Under the pieces are notes generated by a model. The model was not told where the DNA came from. It did no database searches and saw only the letters and a list, made by a program, of their open reading frames with translations. A stretch of 64,000 nucleotides of DNA, taken from contig JAUYNL010000081.1 of NCBI GenBank assembly GCA_030696085.1, forward strand, positions 62,001-126,000, given 5' to 3'. The stretch comes from Luteolibacter sp. GTDB lineage: Bacteria; Verrucomicrobiota; Verrucomicrobiia; Verrucomicrobiales; Akkermansiaceae. Below are positions 44,607 through 53,760 of the stretch, one piece after another; position 1 is the stretch's first letter; each line of letters starts with the position of its first letter. Both the position numbers and the translations under genes were made by a program.

Positions 44607-45377
44607 ATGCGTTGGCTTCGATACGGAATCACAGCCTGGTTGGTCTGGGTGGCAGCGGCCTTGTCTGGATTCGGCCAGACCCTGCCGGAGTGGTTGGCGG
44701 GTGGCGGCATCCCCAAACCACCGGATTTCGGAGTCCGCGATGCCAATGGCGTGTTCAGCCGGGATTCCGGGGCGCTGCGGCGTATTTCCGAGCAGCTTCG
44801 CAAACTGGAGTCGGAGCACGGATACCGCATCCTCCTGATGGTGGAGCCGGTTTTGATCGCCACCAGCGCGCCCGAACTCGCGGCCCAGCTGCAACAGATC
44901 TGGCTGCCCGATGGCAACGGCCTGGTGGTCGTGTTCGAGGCCGGCAACCGCAGCCTCGGCTTCGGCCGCGATATCGGCGGAAACCCGGACCCGCCGCCGG
45001 CCGGAAACCGGGTGCCCACTCATGAAACAGCCGCACTCCTGCTGGCCGCAGTCGATCAAACTGATAGAAATCTCTCTCCCGAAGCCTATGCCGAAACCCT
45101 GATCGGCAATCTGGTGAAGGCATTCAATGACTACTTTGCGCGTTGCGCCTCGCCGCCACCACGCCAGCGCAGCCTGCGTCTCGGGCTGCTCACCATTGGC
45201 GGGCTCACCCTGTTAGGACTCGCGGCCATCGGTGTGGGTGCGCTCACCCGGCTTCAGTCGGTGGGAGGTGGCCGGAAGTTCCGCTTCCCCGTGGTGGACC
45301 GGCCGGAGCGGCTGGGCGCGCCCTGCGGTGGAGGCAAGGTGACCGTGCGCAGGTTCAATGCCGGCCCTCCCTCCTGA
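44607..45377 (+). CDS. TPM-domain membrane-anchored protein
   Basis: A 256-residue protein with a signal peptide (about 5-24, GITAWLVWVAAALSGFG), a TPM domain (about 45-170: DANGVFSRDSGALRRISEQL, then LESEHGYRILLMVEPVL and GNGLVVVFEAGNRSLGFG) and one C-terminal helix (LGLLTIGGLTLLGLAAIGVG) with a short basic tail. TPM proteins are periplasmic or lumenal; some are phosphatases, others act in photosystem repair or membrane homeostasis. The chemistry is not predictable here. I chose the ATG at 44607 from the signal peptide. Confidence 0.75.
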   Translation: MRWLRYGITAWLVWVAAALSGFGQTLPEWLAGGGIPKPPDFGVRDANGVFSRDSGALRRISEQLRKLESEHGYRILLMVEPVLIATSAPELAAQLQQIWLPDGNGLVVVFEAGNRSLGFGRDIGGNPDPPPAGNRVPTHETAALLLAAVDQTDRNLSPEAYAETLIGNLVKAFNDYFARCASPPPRQRSLRLGLLTIGGLTLLGLAAIGVGALTRLQSVGGGRKFRFPVVDRPERLGAPCGGGKVTVRRFNAGPPS

Positions 45378-45481
45378 AATTCCAAGCCGGGTTTATCGCC
45401 GCGGGCAGCGGCATCACCCACACCGGTGCGCCACTGCATGCCGATGACCAACCCTGTGATGGAAATGGCGGGGATTTTGTT

Positions 45482-46762
45482 TCATGGCAATGCTGTGGAA
45501 TACGGGGAAACGCATGCAAACCTGCAAACCATGGCCGCAGTCGTGATCGCAGCCAGCGCGGGCAGTCCCGGCAACCATAGATCGGACCCGGCGGCGATGA
45601 TTTGGGCGGCGATCACAAACCCGGAGAGCGCGAGAAACCCGATATTCCTGGGAAATGCATTGAGCCGGGAAAGTGGCGTGAGCGCCGCGATGAGCACGGC
45701 CAGCAGCACCAGCTCGCGGGCCGGAGTGAAGCGGGCGATCATGCGGGCGGGAGCCAGGCCGGTATCGGAGGCGATGGCGGCGATCATCCTCGGCAGGTTT
45801 TTTGAGAAAATCCGTGTGGCGGCGTCGGCGGCGCTGTGATCGTCGCGGAGAATCACCGGCTTCGGCGCTTGTTTCGGAAACAACGCATCGCCGCCATCGA
45901 TCAAGGCCTCGGCCGGAATCACCGCATAGGGCGAAACTTGGCCGGGCGGTGTGGCCATGCGACCGTAGCGGTCCAGCGGCACAACCGGTCCGCGCGCGCT
46001 GAGCTTGAGATAGGCGCCCAGGCGGATTTCGATGCCATCCACCGGGAGATCGAGGCTCCGCATCGCGGCTAGCAGGGGGAACGCGAACACGATCCGGTCT
46101 TCCCAGCGGGCCAGCAGAGGGGGAAAACTTGTGGCGGCCTCGGAATCCAGCGTTTGGAATCCGGCCGTGGTGTTTTCTCCTCCGAGAATCACGCCGGGCA
46201 GCGGAATCCGGTTCACCAGCGGGATGGCGGAAAGATCGCCATGCACCTCGTTCACGGAAACCGAGGCCTTGCGGAATGCCGGCGGCAGCGACTCCGCTTT
46301 TGCACCGCGGGTGAGCGGCGCGGCCATCAGCATCGTGTCGAAACGCGCGATGGCCATGTCAAGCGCGGCCAGGCCGATCGGATCCGGCTCATCCCAGGCC
46401 AGCACTGCGGCGGTCGCCGCCTGGGTCGCGCCGAGACGCCGGAAATTGCTCAGAATGACCGCCAAATCGATGGGGGAGGGCGGCGAGCTTTGGAAAAAAC
46501 CCTCGGGATCGTCGCTCAGCGAAACAATGAGCGGTGCTCGCCGGGGGTCGGATCGTTGCTTCGAGGCAAAGCTGCGGACCTGCCACGAAGCCGCCTGGCT
46601 GCCGTTTCCCGTGATGAAAAACGGCGGGTTGGCGGAGGTGCGCGCGATGGCGGTGAAGGCCGTGCGGTCGATCAGGGTGCCCGGCAGGAAGATCCAGGCG
46701 ATCATCGCTGCCAGCACCGCGAAAAGCGGGACACGCAGGCAGGGCTGGAGCAAGCCGTTCAC
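45482..46762 (-). CDS. CHASE2-domain membrane protein
   Basis: A 426-residue protein with an N-terminal helix (about 10-28), a large extracytoplasmic domain and about three C-terminal helices (ELVLLAVLIAALTPLSRL; IGFLALSGFVIAAQIIAAGS; LPALAAITTAAMVCRFA). The domain carries CHASE2 hallmarks: PIDLAVILSNFRRLGATQAA, DMAIARFDTMLMAAPL, RWEDRIVFAFPLLAAMRSLD and PKPVILRDDHSA. CHASE2 normally senses external signals for kinases or cyclases, but no such output domain follows here, so it may act with a partner. It is 7 bases downstream of the AmgK-like gene on the same strand. Confidence 0.75.
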   Translation of the reverse strand: MNGLLQPCLRVPLFAVLAAMIAWIFLPGTLIDRTAFTAIARTSANPPFFITGNGSQAASWQVRSFASKQRSDPRRAPLIVSLSDDPEGFFQSSPPSPIDLAVILSNFRRLGATQAATAAVLAWDEPDPIGLAALDMAIARFDTMLMAAPLTRGAKAESLPPAFRKASVSVNEVHGDLSAIPLVNRIPLPGVILGGENTTAGFQTLDSEAATSFPPLLARWEDRIVFAFPLLAAMRSLDLPVDGIEIRLGAYLKLSARGPVVPLDRYGRMATPPGQVSPYAVIPAEALIDGGDALFPKQAPKPVILRDDHSAADAATRIFSKNLPRMIAAIASDTGLAPARMIARFTPARELVLLAVLIAALTPLSRLNAFPRNIGFLALSGFVIAAQIIAAGSDLWLPGLPALAAITTAAMVCRFACVSPYSTALP

Positions 46763-46769
46763 GGCGGGA

Positions 46770-47720
46770 TCAGCGGATCGCCGCGAGCACCGGCGCGAGC
46801 GGGGTTTCCAATGGCGTGTCGGCGGCGACCTCTCCTAACAATCGCGCCGCGGTGGCGATGTGCGGGCGATACCATTCATCGCCGCGGTTCCTGAGGATGT
46901 TGCCATAGGCGCCCAGCGCCTGCATCAGGCGTTGCGCGGCGCATTCATGGAACAAGGTGGGCTCCGGGCGCTCGTCGGCGATGTCTTCCCATAACTTCAG
47001 CAGGCCCTCGCGCTCGTCCGCCGAGTGATCCATGTAGGGATCGAAAACCAACGACGCCAGATCGTATTCCTGGCGGCCGCGGCGCAGCCCCTGGAAGTCG
47101 ATGAGCCAGACCTTGCCATCCCTGACCAGCAAGTTTTGCGATTGGAAATCGCGGTGGACGAGATGCCGCGCCACCGTGCCGAGGCGCTCCGCCAGCTCGG
47201 TGAAAACCGGGTTTTTCCTCAAAGCGGTGGCATCCATGCCGAGGAAATCCTCCACCAGATGCTCGAAAAAATACTGCTGCTCCCAGCGATAGAGCGCCGC
47301 GTCGAAGGGCGGCATCAGATGGAAGTCCTTCGGCGGCTTCGCATAAAACAGCTTGTCCACCTGCTCGAAAGCGGAGCGGTAGAGCGGCAGCCGTTCCGCA
47401 AAGGGGCGCTCCTTCAGCGAGAACAGGTCCACGTCTCCCAGGTCCTCCACCAGCGCCACCCGGTAGCGCGCGCGCTCATGGATGATCTCCGGCACGCGCA
47501 GTTTCGCCTGTTTCAGGAAATTCCCCACCGGGATGTACTGCGCGTTGTCCTCGCGTTCCTCGGTCCAGTGGATGCCGATGAATGGTACGTGCACCGGCGT
47601 TTTCACGCGCACGATCGTGCGCCCGGACGCGCCGCGCTTGATCGGTTCCAGCGTGATGGGAACGGTCGGGTCCACACCGAGGAATTGTCGGGCGGTGGAA
47701 AGGATCGCTTCAGTGGGCAT
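46770..47720 (-). CDS. Phosphotransferase-fold sugar kinase, AmgK-like
   Basis: A 316-residue aminoglycoside-phosphotransferase-fold kinase. Seen: the N-lobe with FIGIHWTEEREDNAQYIPVG, VALVEDLGDVDLF, the catalytic loop LVHRDFQSQNLLV (HRD-type Asp) and the metal-binding VWLIDFQGLRRGRQEYDLAS. The 'DFQSQN...IDFQG' wording is typical of AmgK (N-acetylmuramate/GlcNAc-1-kinase of cell-wall recycling). Its usual neighbour MurU is absent here. Kinase function is well supported, the sugar substrate less so. Confidence 0.83.
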   Translation of the reverse strand: MPTEAILSTARQFLGVDPTVPITLEPIKRGASGRTIVRVKTPVHVPFIGIHWTEEREDNAQYIPVGNFLKQAKLRVPEIIHERARYRVALVEDLGDVDLFSLKERPFAERLPLYRSAFEQVDKLFYAKPPKDFHLMPPFDAALYRWEQQYFFEHLVEDFLGMDATALRKNPVFTELAERLGTVARHLVHRDFQSQNLLVRDGKVWLIDFQGLRRGRQEYDLASLVFDPYMDHSADEREGLLKLWEDIADERPEPTLFHECAAQRLMQALGAYGNILRNRGDEWYRPHIATAARLLGEVAADTPLETPLAPVLAAIR

Positions 47721-47857
47721 GGGCGGGGCAAATAGGCTGGAAATTCAAGCGGCTGCCAAGGGGAAAACCGGGTCACGATTCACTTGGCGGTTCTGACCGG
47801 TATCAGTCATGACATTCAACTTGCCTGTCGGGCGATGGTTCCGCAGATTGAGGTGTC

Positions 47858-49624
47858 ATGAAAGACGTTGTTTTTCTCGCCCTGATCGTGATGTTTCGAT
47901 TCATCGCGACGGCCGAGGGAGCCGAGTTGCTATGGACGCGGATTCATCCACAGGCGGATCTGGCGGGTTTCTCAGCCATAGCGAGTTCCAAGCAAGGTCT
48001 GATGGCAATCGGGGTGGCCAACGTGATTGACTACGCGGATGCCCCCGGGCTTTATTTTTCCAAAGATGGACACGACTGGATACGGGGCAAGGCCCCGGAA
48101 CGTGTGTGGTGGCGCGGGATTGCCGGATCCGGAGGTGGATTTGTCGCGGTGGGTGATGGTGGTGCCATTGCGTATTCCGAGCATGGATACGTCTGGGAAT
48201 CGATGAATTCCGGAGTGGTAGCCCACCTTCGTGCGGTGGGCTGGACGGGAAGCTCCTTCATCGCATGTGGCGCCGAGGGGAGAATCCTCCGTTCTCCTGA
48301 TGGCAAAACCTGGCAGAGCCAGGTTTTGAGCGGGGCGGCGAATTTTCAGGACGTGTTTCTTGCCATGGGTAAGGTGCATGTGGTGGGAAGCTCCACGCTC
48401 GCCATCTCGGTGGATGACGGCTTCGGATGGGCCATTCAGGATCTCGGTGTGCAGGCGAACTTGAAGCGGGGATGCGCGAGTCCCAACGGCGTTCTGCTCT
48501 ATTCCGATAGTGGGGGGATACGCCGGTTCTTCCGGGAAAGCGCACCCGGATCGTGGGAGACCATGGCGGCGCCGGGCCAGCGTCCTCTGACCGGCCTTGG
48601 TTTTCACGAGGAGAAGGGATTTCTGGCGGTCAATGACTATGGGGTCTTGCTGCTCTCGGCGGATGCGGTGACTTGGAGCACTTCAGCGGAAACACTCTCC
48701 GGGGCCGGGGCGATCTCCGGCGTCGAAGACGGATGGATCGTGGCTGGCAGCCAAGGTGAGATTCTTTGGGTGGGGCGTGGGCGCGGGTGGAATGTTCCAG
48801 TTCCGCTTCAGGCATCCGCGCACACGGTGGCAAGGCATGCCGGGCGCTATTATGCCTTCGGTCATTATGGTTGGATCCATTCATCTACAGACGGGGTCAA
48901 CTGGAACTCCTCCTATGGAGGCAGTTCGGCGGACGTTTTAAGATCGAGTGTGAGTTTCAATGATCAACTGATCGTAGTGGGTGCAAATGGAGCCGTGCGG
49001 CGAATCGATGCCGGAGGTGGGGTGAGCTTTGGCTATGTCGGGAGACTTGTCGATTTGCGTGCGGTGGCGAGTTCGGGAACCCGGATTGTCGCGGTGGGAA
49101 TGGGAGGTGTGATCTCCCGGTCTGACGACGGTCAATCGTGGCTTTCCGTGACCAGTCCGGTAACGGACGATTTGCATGCGGTCATTCACAGCAATGGACG
49201 CTTCCATGCGGTGGGCGAGAACGGGGTGATGATCGAATCTCTTGATGGGGTGGCCTGGGAGGTCGGAACGACAGGCGCCGAGGCGACGTTATTTGGCATC
49301 GCCGCCACCGATGCCGGGCTGGTTGCGGTGGGCGGTGGCGGAGTGATTTTAAGGAAAGTGGCGAGCGGAGCATGGCACACAGAGGAATCGGGAGTCATGT
49401 TCGATCTTCATGCTGTGCTTGAGTCAGATACCGGACTCTTGGTGTGTGGTGACGCGGGAACACTTCTAAGCAAGGCGGGCGATGGCCTCTGGACGAGTGA
49501 GCGAACGGGAATTTCCGGTGCTTGTGATTTGCGCTCGGCTGTTTTCACGGATGGTCGGCTGCTGCTTGTCGGAAGCAGCGGCTTTTACGAGGAATCGGTG
49601 TCGGCTTCGGCAAGCACTGGCTAG
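47858..49624 (+). CDS. Secreted beta-propeller repeat protein, N-terminal part (ends at in-frame TAG)
   Basis: A 588-residue product with signal peptide (VVFLALIVMFRFIATAEGAE). It is built from about eight blades each carrying a '[ST]-x-DG-x-x-W' Asp-box-like turn: FSKDGHDW, YSEHGYVW, RSPDGKTW, LSADAVTW, SSTDGVNW, RSDDGQSW, ESLDGVAW. It stops at TAG (49622-49624), but the following frame is the same and continues the same repeats for 724 codons, so this looks like the first part of one larger gene. A GAGGTG sequence 6 bases before the ATG is a good ribosome site. Family-wise it resembles Ycf48/BNR-type secreted proteins; ligand unknown. Confidence 0.82.
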   Translation: MKDVVFLALIVMFRFIATAEGAELLWTRIHPQADLAGFSAIASSKQGLMAIGVANVIDYADAPGLYFSKDGHDWIRGKAPERVWWRGIAGSGGGFVAVGDGGAIAYSEHGYVWESMNSGVVAHLRAVGWTGSSFIACGAEGRILRSPDGKTWQSQVLSGAANFQDVFLAMGKVHVVGSSTLAISVDDGFGWAIQDLGVQANLKRGCASPNGVLLYSDSGGIRRFFRESAPGSWETMAAPGQRPLTGLGFHEEKGFLAVNDYGVLLLSADAVTWSTSAETLSGAGAISGVEDGWIVAGSQGEILWVGRGRGWNVPVPLQASAHTVARHAGRYYAFGHYGWIHSSTDGVNWNSSYGGSSADVLRSSVSFNDQLIVVGANGAVRRIDAGGGVSFGYVGRLVDLRAVASSGTRIVAVGMGGVISRSDDGQSWLSVTSPVTDDLHAVIHSNGRFHAVGENGVMIESLDGVAWEVGTTGAEATLFGIAATDAGLVAVGGGGVILRKVASGAWHTEESGVMFDLHAVLESDTGLLVCGDAGTLLSKAGDGLWTSERTGISGACDLRSAVFTDGRLLLVGSSGFYEESVSASASTG

Positions 49625-49627
49625 GTC

Positions 49628-51799
49628 GTGCGGGAGTCCACGGGTGGGGGGATGGAGGTGATACGCCGGACCTACTCGGGACTTGAAGCGGTGGTGGCGG
49701 TGCCGGATGGATTTCTAGCAGCCGGATGGAACGGGCGGACGCTAATGTCCCCGGATGGAGAACATTGGAACGAGGGAAGTTTCCCCGGAACATGGACAAT
49801 CAGGGATTTGGCTGTGGCAGATGGTTTGATCCTCGCGGGCGGGGAACAAGGAATCATGGTTTCCTCGGATGGCAGGACATGGAGACCGGTGACCTATGAA
49901 AAATACCAACTGGGGCCGGCGACTTATGTGAGTCCGGCCAGGCATGTGAGGCGGATACTACGCGGTGACTCCGATTGGTTGGCGGTAGGATATTCCGGCA
50001 CGGTGCTGCGGTCGCTGGATGGCTTGTCGTGGCACCGCCCGGCAGACCCGGGGAAGGCGCTCGGCTCGGGCATATTGACGGGTGCGGCCTACGGCACGGG
50101 AATATGGGTGATCTCCGGGGAAAGCGGCAAGGTGCGGGTTTCGAGCGATGGTGAAACCTGGTCTGTCGTTCAAACGCCCACCTCCAAAACGATTCTGGAT
50201 GTCTGCCACTTCGGCGGACGATTTCTTGCCAGCGTCTCGGATGCGCCGGATATGATGCTCGAATCGGTCGATGCAATGACCTGGGTGTTGAGCCCGGGGA
50301 TCTCAGGCTGGCGTGCCGCCATGTTGCGTTTGGCTGACAACCGGTGTTTCGGTCTGGGGCCGAGAGAAAGAATCGCATCCACGGCGGATGGCACATCGTG
50401 GAGTTCCCATTGTGAAGGAACCAAGTTCAGCACGGATTCTGACATCGCCCGACCTGAAATCCGTGGCATCGCCTTCAAGGATGGGGTTTATGTCGCGGTC
50501 GGAACCCGGGGAATGGTTGGCCGCTCTGTGAATCGTGACAGTTGGACTCATGTGCTGGGAGGTGGTGTCCGGGGATTCCGTCGGGTATTCTGGATGCGGG
50601 GTCGATTGATCGCCCTTGCGGAGCCCGGGAATTTGCTCAGCTCCGTGGACGGTCGGTCCTGGACAAACCACCGGGCCGGAAACCATCCGCATGAACTGCT
50701 GACAGCGGTGGTTGACAACGGCACCTTGGCAGTGGCGGTCGGCAAAACGGTCCTGATATCAGACGACCTCGTTTCCTGGGTTGAGACTGGTGTGCCTGCG
50801 GGGAAGGAGTTCACGAGCGTGACATGGGATGGCACGCGCTTCATCGCGGGGTCAAAAGATGGCGGGATTTATCATTCCAGCGATGGGGCGAGTTGGAATT
50901 TGGAACTCGCGGGTCAACTTCGGATCGACGATGTGGCAGGGATCAATGGAATGGCCCTGGCTTTATCCGGGGCGAATATCAAGTCGTGGACGAATGCAGG
51001 GCCGTGGTTGCAAGTGCCCAATACCTGGGGCGGCGGGGACTATCGATTTCTATACGCGGACGGAACCAGTTTCATGGCGACGGGTAGTTCAAGCTTCTCG
51101 CTATGGTCGGCAGACGGGCGGAGTTGGGAGCGACTCTATCATTCCTCGCTGACTCCGGGACGGGTTGCCAAAGGCGCTCAGGGGCTCTATGCGTTATCTC
51201 CCGACTCGGTCAACAATCTCGTCTATCGACTCCTTGAATCCCAGGATGGCCGGCAATGGTCGGCGCTTCCGGTCTCACTGCCGGAGCGCGGAGTGAATGT
51301 GATCGAACAGGTAGGCGCACTCCTCACCTTTCACGAAAAGGGCGAAGTGTTGCTGGGATTGCCGCTTGTCAGCGCTGCCTTTCAAACCGAGATGCTTGCT
51401 TCCGGCTATCCTTTCCAATCCGATCTCAGTCCCTGCGCTGATGCCAATGGCGACGGGATTCCCAACATGGTGGCACACTATTTTGGATTGAACGTCGTGA
51501 ACCTCAATCCTGTAGGAATCGCAGCACTTCCGAAGCTGGAATTCGCGGGAAAGGAAGAAGGCGTGATCTCGGTGGGAATCCCGACACATGGGACTTCCCC
51601 GTCTTATTTGAGAGCGGCGATTGAAGCGGGCGAAGGTCTGGACGACTGGGAGGAAGTGGCGGTAAGATTCGGTGCTGGAGCATGGACGGCACGGGCAGGC
51701 GGTACGATTTCAACAGATGATGATGGTGACATCATGCTTAATTTGCCAGCAGATCCCCCCTCGAGGTTTTTTCGCCTGAAGATCGAAGAGGCGCCGTGA
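49628..51799 (+). CDS. Beta-propeller repeat protein, C-terminal part (no signal peptide)
   Basis: A 723-residue frame from GTG 49628 (ATG at 49652 possible), in the same frame as the preceding gene and separated from its TAG by one codon. It has about twelve further blades (MSPDGEHW, SSDGRTW, RSLDGLSW, SSDGETW, SSVDGRSW, SSDGASW, SADGRSW and others), then a Ca-binding-type module CADANGDGIPNMVAHYFG and a terminal beta domain. It lacks any export signal of its own, which argues it is the distal part of the upstream gene, translated by stop read-through or lost by a nonsense mutation. No ribosome site precedes it. Confidence 0.75.
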   Translation: MRESTGGGMEVIRRTYSGLEAVVAVPDGFLAAGWNGRTLMSPDGEHWNEGSFPGTWTIRDLAVADGLILAGGEQGIMVSSDGRTWRPVTYEKYQLGPATYVSPARHVRRILRGDSDWLAVGYSGTVLRSLDGLSWHRPADPGKALGSGILTGAAYGTGIWVISGESGKVRVSSDGETWSVVQTPTSKTILDVCHFGGRFLASVSDAPDMMLESVDAMTWVLSPGISGWRAAMLRLADNRCFGLGPRERIASTADGTSWSSHCEGTKFSTDSDIARPEIRGIAFKDGVYVAVGTRGMVGRSVNRDSWTHVLGGGVRGFRRVFWMRGRLIALAEPGNLLSSVDGRSWTNHRAGNHPHELLTAVVDNGTLAVAVGKTVLISDDLVSWVETGVPAGKEFTSVTWDGTRFIAGSKDGGIYHSSDGASWNLELAGQLRIDDVAGINGMALALSGANIKSWTNAGPWLQVPNTWGGGDYRFLYADGTSFMATGSSSFSLWSADGRSWERLYHSSLTPGRVAKGAQGLYALSPDSVNNLVYRLLESQDGRQWSALPVSLPERGVNVIEQVGALLTFHEKGEVLLGLPLVSAAFQTEMLASGYPFQSDLSPCADANGDGIPNMVAHYFGLNVVNLNPVGIAALPKLEFAGKEEGVISVGIPTHGTSPSYLRAAIEAGEGLDDWEEVAVRFGAGAWTARAGGTISTDDDGDIMLNLPADPPSRFFRLKIEEAP

Positions 51800-51927
51800 A
51801 TTCCAGCTCGAGAAGACGCACGCGGAATTCAAGCCGGATTTTCCTCACACGAGTGGTTGGTGAGACTGAGCGATCATGGTGGAGACACTTGGCAGCCCCC
51901 AGTAATCCGCAGGGAAAACCGGCGCTA

Positions 51928-52197
51928 TCACTCGTGATGATAAAACCAGAGCAATACCAGCAAGCCCACGCCAGCACCCCAGAGCAACCAGTCGTTGGTG
52001 ATGAAATACGGATAAATCATCAGCGCGAGCCCGATCACGCGGGGTTGCCAAAGATCCAGCTTCTTGCCGTAGGAAAACGCTCCCCAGCCGAGAGTTCCGA
52101 AGACGAATCCTGCCAGCAGATTGTAGGGGTTGAAGTTCAGCACGGGTGAATTCTGCGCCGGCGGGGCGAGTCCGCGAGCCTTTTTGTGACCTTTCAC
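51928..52197 (-). CDS. Small two-helix membrane protein
   Basis: An 89-residue protein with two hydrophobic segments (about 28-43, LLAGFVFGTLGWGAF; about 54-84, RVIGLALMIYPYF then LLWGAGVGLLVLLWF). This pattern is common among short conserved membrane proteins of unknown role. It starts with GTG at 52197, overlapping the moaD stop (GTGA), so it is coupled to the molybdenum-cofactor remnant operon. Confidence 0.7.
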   Translation of the reverse strand: MKGHKKARGLAPPAQNSPVLNFNPYNLLAGFVFGTLGWGAFSYGKKLDLWQPRVIGLALMIYPYFITNDWLLWGAGVGLLVLLWFYHHE

Positions 52198-52436
52198 CCA
52201 CCGGACATGGGTGGCAGGAAGGCGATGTGGTCGCCGTCATGGAGGGGATGCTCCCATGGAGTGAACTCATCATTGACGGCAACCCGGAAGTCGGAGACCT
52301 CCATTCCGAGCCGGTGTTCGGCGTTGATCGCGGCGTAGAGTCCGGCAGGCGTCTGCTCGGGACTGGCAATCGACTCTTCCGCCAGGCCGCGGCGCTCGCC
52401 GAGCAGGCCGAAGTAATGGATCTGATAGTTATTCAT
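52194..52436 (-). CDS. moaD: MoaD-like molybdopterin synthase sulfur carrier
   Basis: An 80-residue ubiquitin-fold protein: QIHYFGLLGERRGLAEESI at the start, FRVAVNDEFTPWEHPLHDGD in the middle, IAFLPPMSGG at the end. The terminal Gly-Gly is the thiocarboxylate site that passes sulfur to precursor Z with MoaE. The ATG at 52436 overlaps the stop of the moeA-mobA chimera (ATGA). Intact, but surrounded by broken cofactor genes, so its function depends on copies elsewhere. Confidence 0.87.
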   Translation of the reverse strand: MNNYQIHYFGLLGERRGLAEESIASPEQTPAGLYAAINAEHRLGMEVSDFRVAVNDEFTPWEHPLHDGDHIAFLPPMSGG

Positions 52437-52840
52437 GGTGTGTTCGCGGCCTGCCAGTCGCCGGGCGTGTTGGCGTTGTCGAGCGTGCGCGGCGTGACGG
52501 GATCCAGCAGGCGGCATTCATGCCGGATGAGCACCTTGCGCGGGCAATGAATTTCCGGGTCCCGCAACAGGGGAAGTGCCGCCGGCGCATAGAGCGCGCA
52601 CAACGGCTCGGGCAGTCCGTCGAATTCACTGCGATAGGAGAGAAACAACTCGTCCGGGCGTTTCGAGGAAACCAAATGCCCGAGCGTGGCCGCATCGCTG
52701 CCGGCCTTGTGGATGAAACGACCGGTCTGCGCATCGAAGGCTCCGGCGATATTGATTTCATCCGCGCCAAGTCTCGAAGTTTCCTCCACCGGAACGATGC
52801 CGTCCGCGCCGTGCGGCAGCGGAGCTCCTGTCATCATCAT
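52433..52840 (-). pseudogene. Chimeric remnant: internal MoeA segment joined to MobA C-terminus
   Basis: The 135-residue frame opens MMMTGAPLPHGADGIVPVEE and continues to IHKAGSDAATLG, the central 'TGAPLPxGAD..VPxE' motif of MoeA. It then passes directly into DGLPEPLCALYAPAALPLL and ends TLDNANTPGDWQAA, the C-terminal features of MobA (molybdenum cofactor guanylyltransferase). MoeA's N-terminal and C-terminal parts and MobA's nucleotide-binding N-terminus are missing. In-frame joining by deletion between neighbouring moeA and mobA genes explains it. Its first ATG overlaps the upstream TPR gene's stop. Unlikely to work as either enzyme. Confidence 0.72.
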
Positions 52841-53760
52841 GGTTCGCCAAACAAACTCCCAGCCTCCTCAAATTGCGCATTTTGGAGAGGTTTTCCCTCC
52901 TCCATCTCCTCGGCACTGACGAGGTTCAACTGTGCCGGTTGGTAGTGCGGATCCAGATCCAGTGCCTTGTGCAATTCGCCAAGCGCATCAGCCTTGCGAC
53001 CCAGTTGGGCATAACACAGGCCCAGATTGCCATGGGAGGGGACACTGTGGGGGTTCACCTTGAGCACCGCCTTGAACAGGCGGACGGCCTCTTCCCATTC
53101 CTTGCGCTCCATGCACGCGAACGCCGCGTTGAAATTGTCGGACGATTTCAGAAAAGCGTCGATTGAAATGCCATTGTGCTTGGCGCGCAGCATGGCATTG
53201 ACGTCATCGATAAACTCCTGTGATCGGGCAACATCCGGGTCGTGCCGCTCACCGTATTCCAACACCTTCCGGTGAGCCCGGACCGCATTGGAAAAATCAC
53301 CGAGTTTCTGCCAGGCGGTCGCCAGGTTGATTCTGGCCTCGATGCAGTGCGGGAAAATGCCGATCGCCCGCTCGAACCACTCGATGGCCTCCCGCTGCCT
53401 GCCGATGCAGGCATGGGCGGTCCCGATTCCAAACAACAGGATATGGCTGCGCGGGTGGTCCTCGAGCATGGCAAGAAATTCCCGGATCACCGCCACAGCC
53501 TCGCCGCGTTGGGCTCGCGCCAACCCCTCGTTCACCGCCTCATCGATTTCATCGGAGATCTCCGTGAAAAAATGCCCGCCCGGCAGCGTGCGCGAGTTTT
53601 TTGTAAGCTCGCGCACGCGGGTTTCCACATAAAACACGCATTCCCCACAGGATTCATCACGCATGGCGGCACAGCATGCGCTGCAAATCTCCACGCCACC
53701 GCTGCGATGACAATTTCTGCGGGCTTTGCCCTTGCCGCATTCCGGACACTTTTGTTTCAC
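52837..53760 (-). CDS. Cys-rich zinc-binding plus TPR protein
   Basis: A 307-residue protein. The N-terminal 45 residues hold a metal-binding cluster: CPECGKGKARRNC, then CSACCAAM and CGECVFY. TPRs follow (AHACIGRQREAIEWFERAIG; LATAWQKLGDFSNAVRAHRK; MERKEWEEAVRLFKAVLKVN; LGLCYAQLGRKADALGELHK then ALDLDPHYQPA). No signal peptide, so a cytoplasmic scaffold. This class of 'zinc-finger plus TPR' protein is common in Verrucomicrobia but unassigned. Confidence 0.8.
   Translation of the reverse strand: MKQKCPECGKGKARRNCHRSGGVEICSACCAAMRDESCGECVFYVETRVRELTKNSRTLPGGHFFTEISDEIDEAVNEGLARAQRGEAVAVIREFLAMLEDHPRSHILLFGIGTAHACIGRQREAIEWFERAIGIFPHCIEARINLATAWQKLGDFSNAVRAHRKVLEYGERHDPDVARSQEFIDDVNAMLRAKHNGISIDAFLKSSDNFNAAFACMERKEWEEAVRLFKAVLKVNPHSVPSHGNLGLCYAQLGRKADALGELHKALDLDPHYQPAQLNLVSAEEMEEGKPLQNAQFEEAGSLFGEP

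Noticed and set aside
49622-49624. TAG as a reassigned sense codon across the genome
   Set aside because: TAG also ends clearly complete genes here (for example at 18801-18803 and 56807-56809), so the code is standard.
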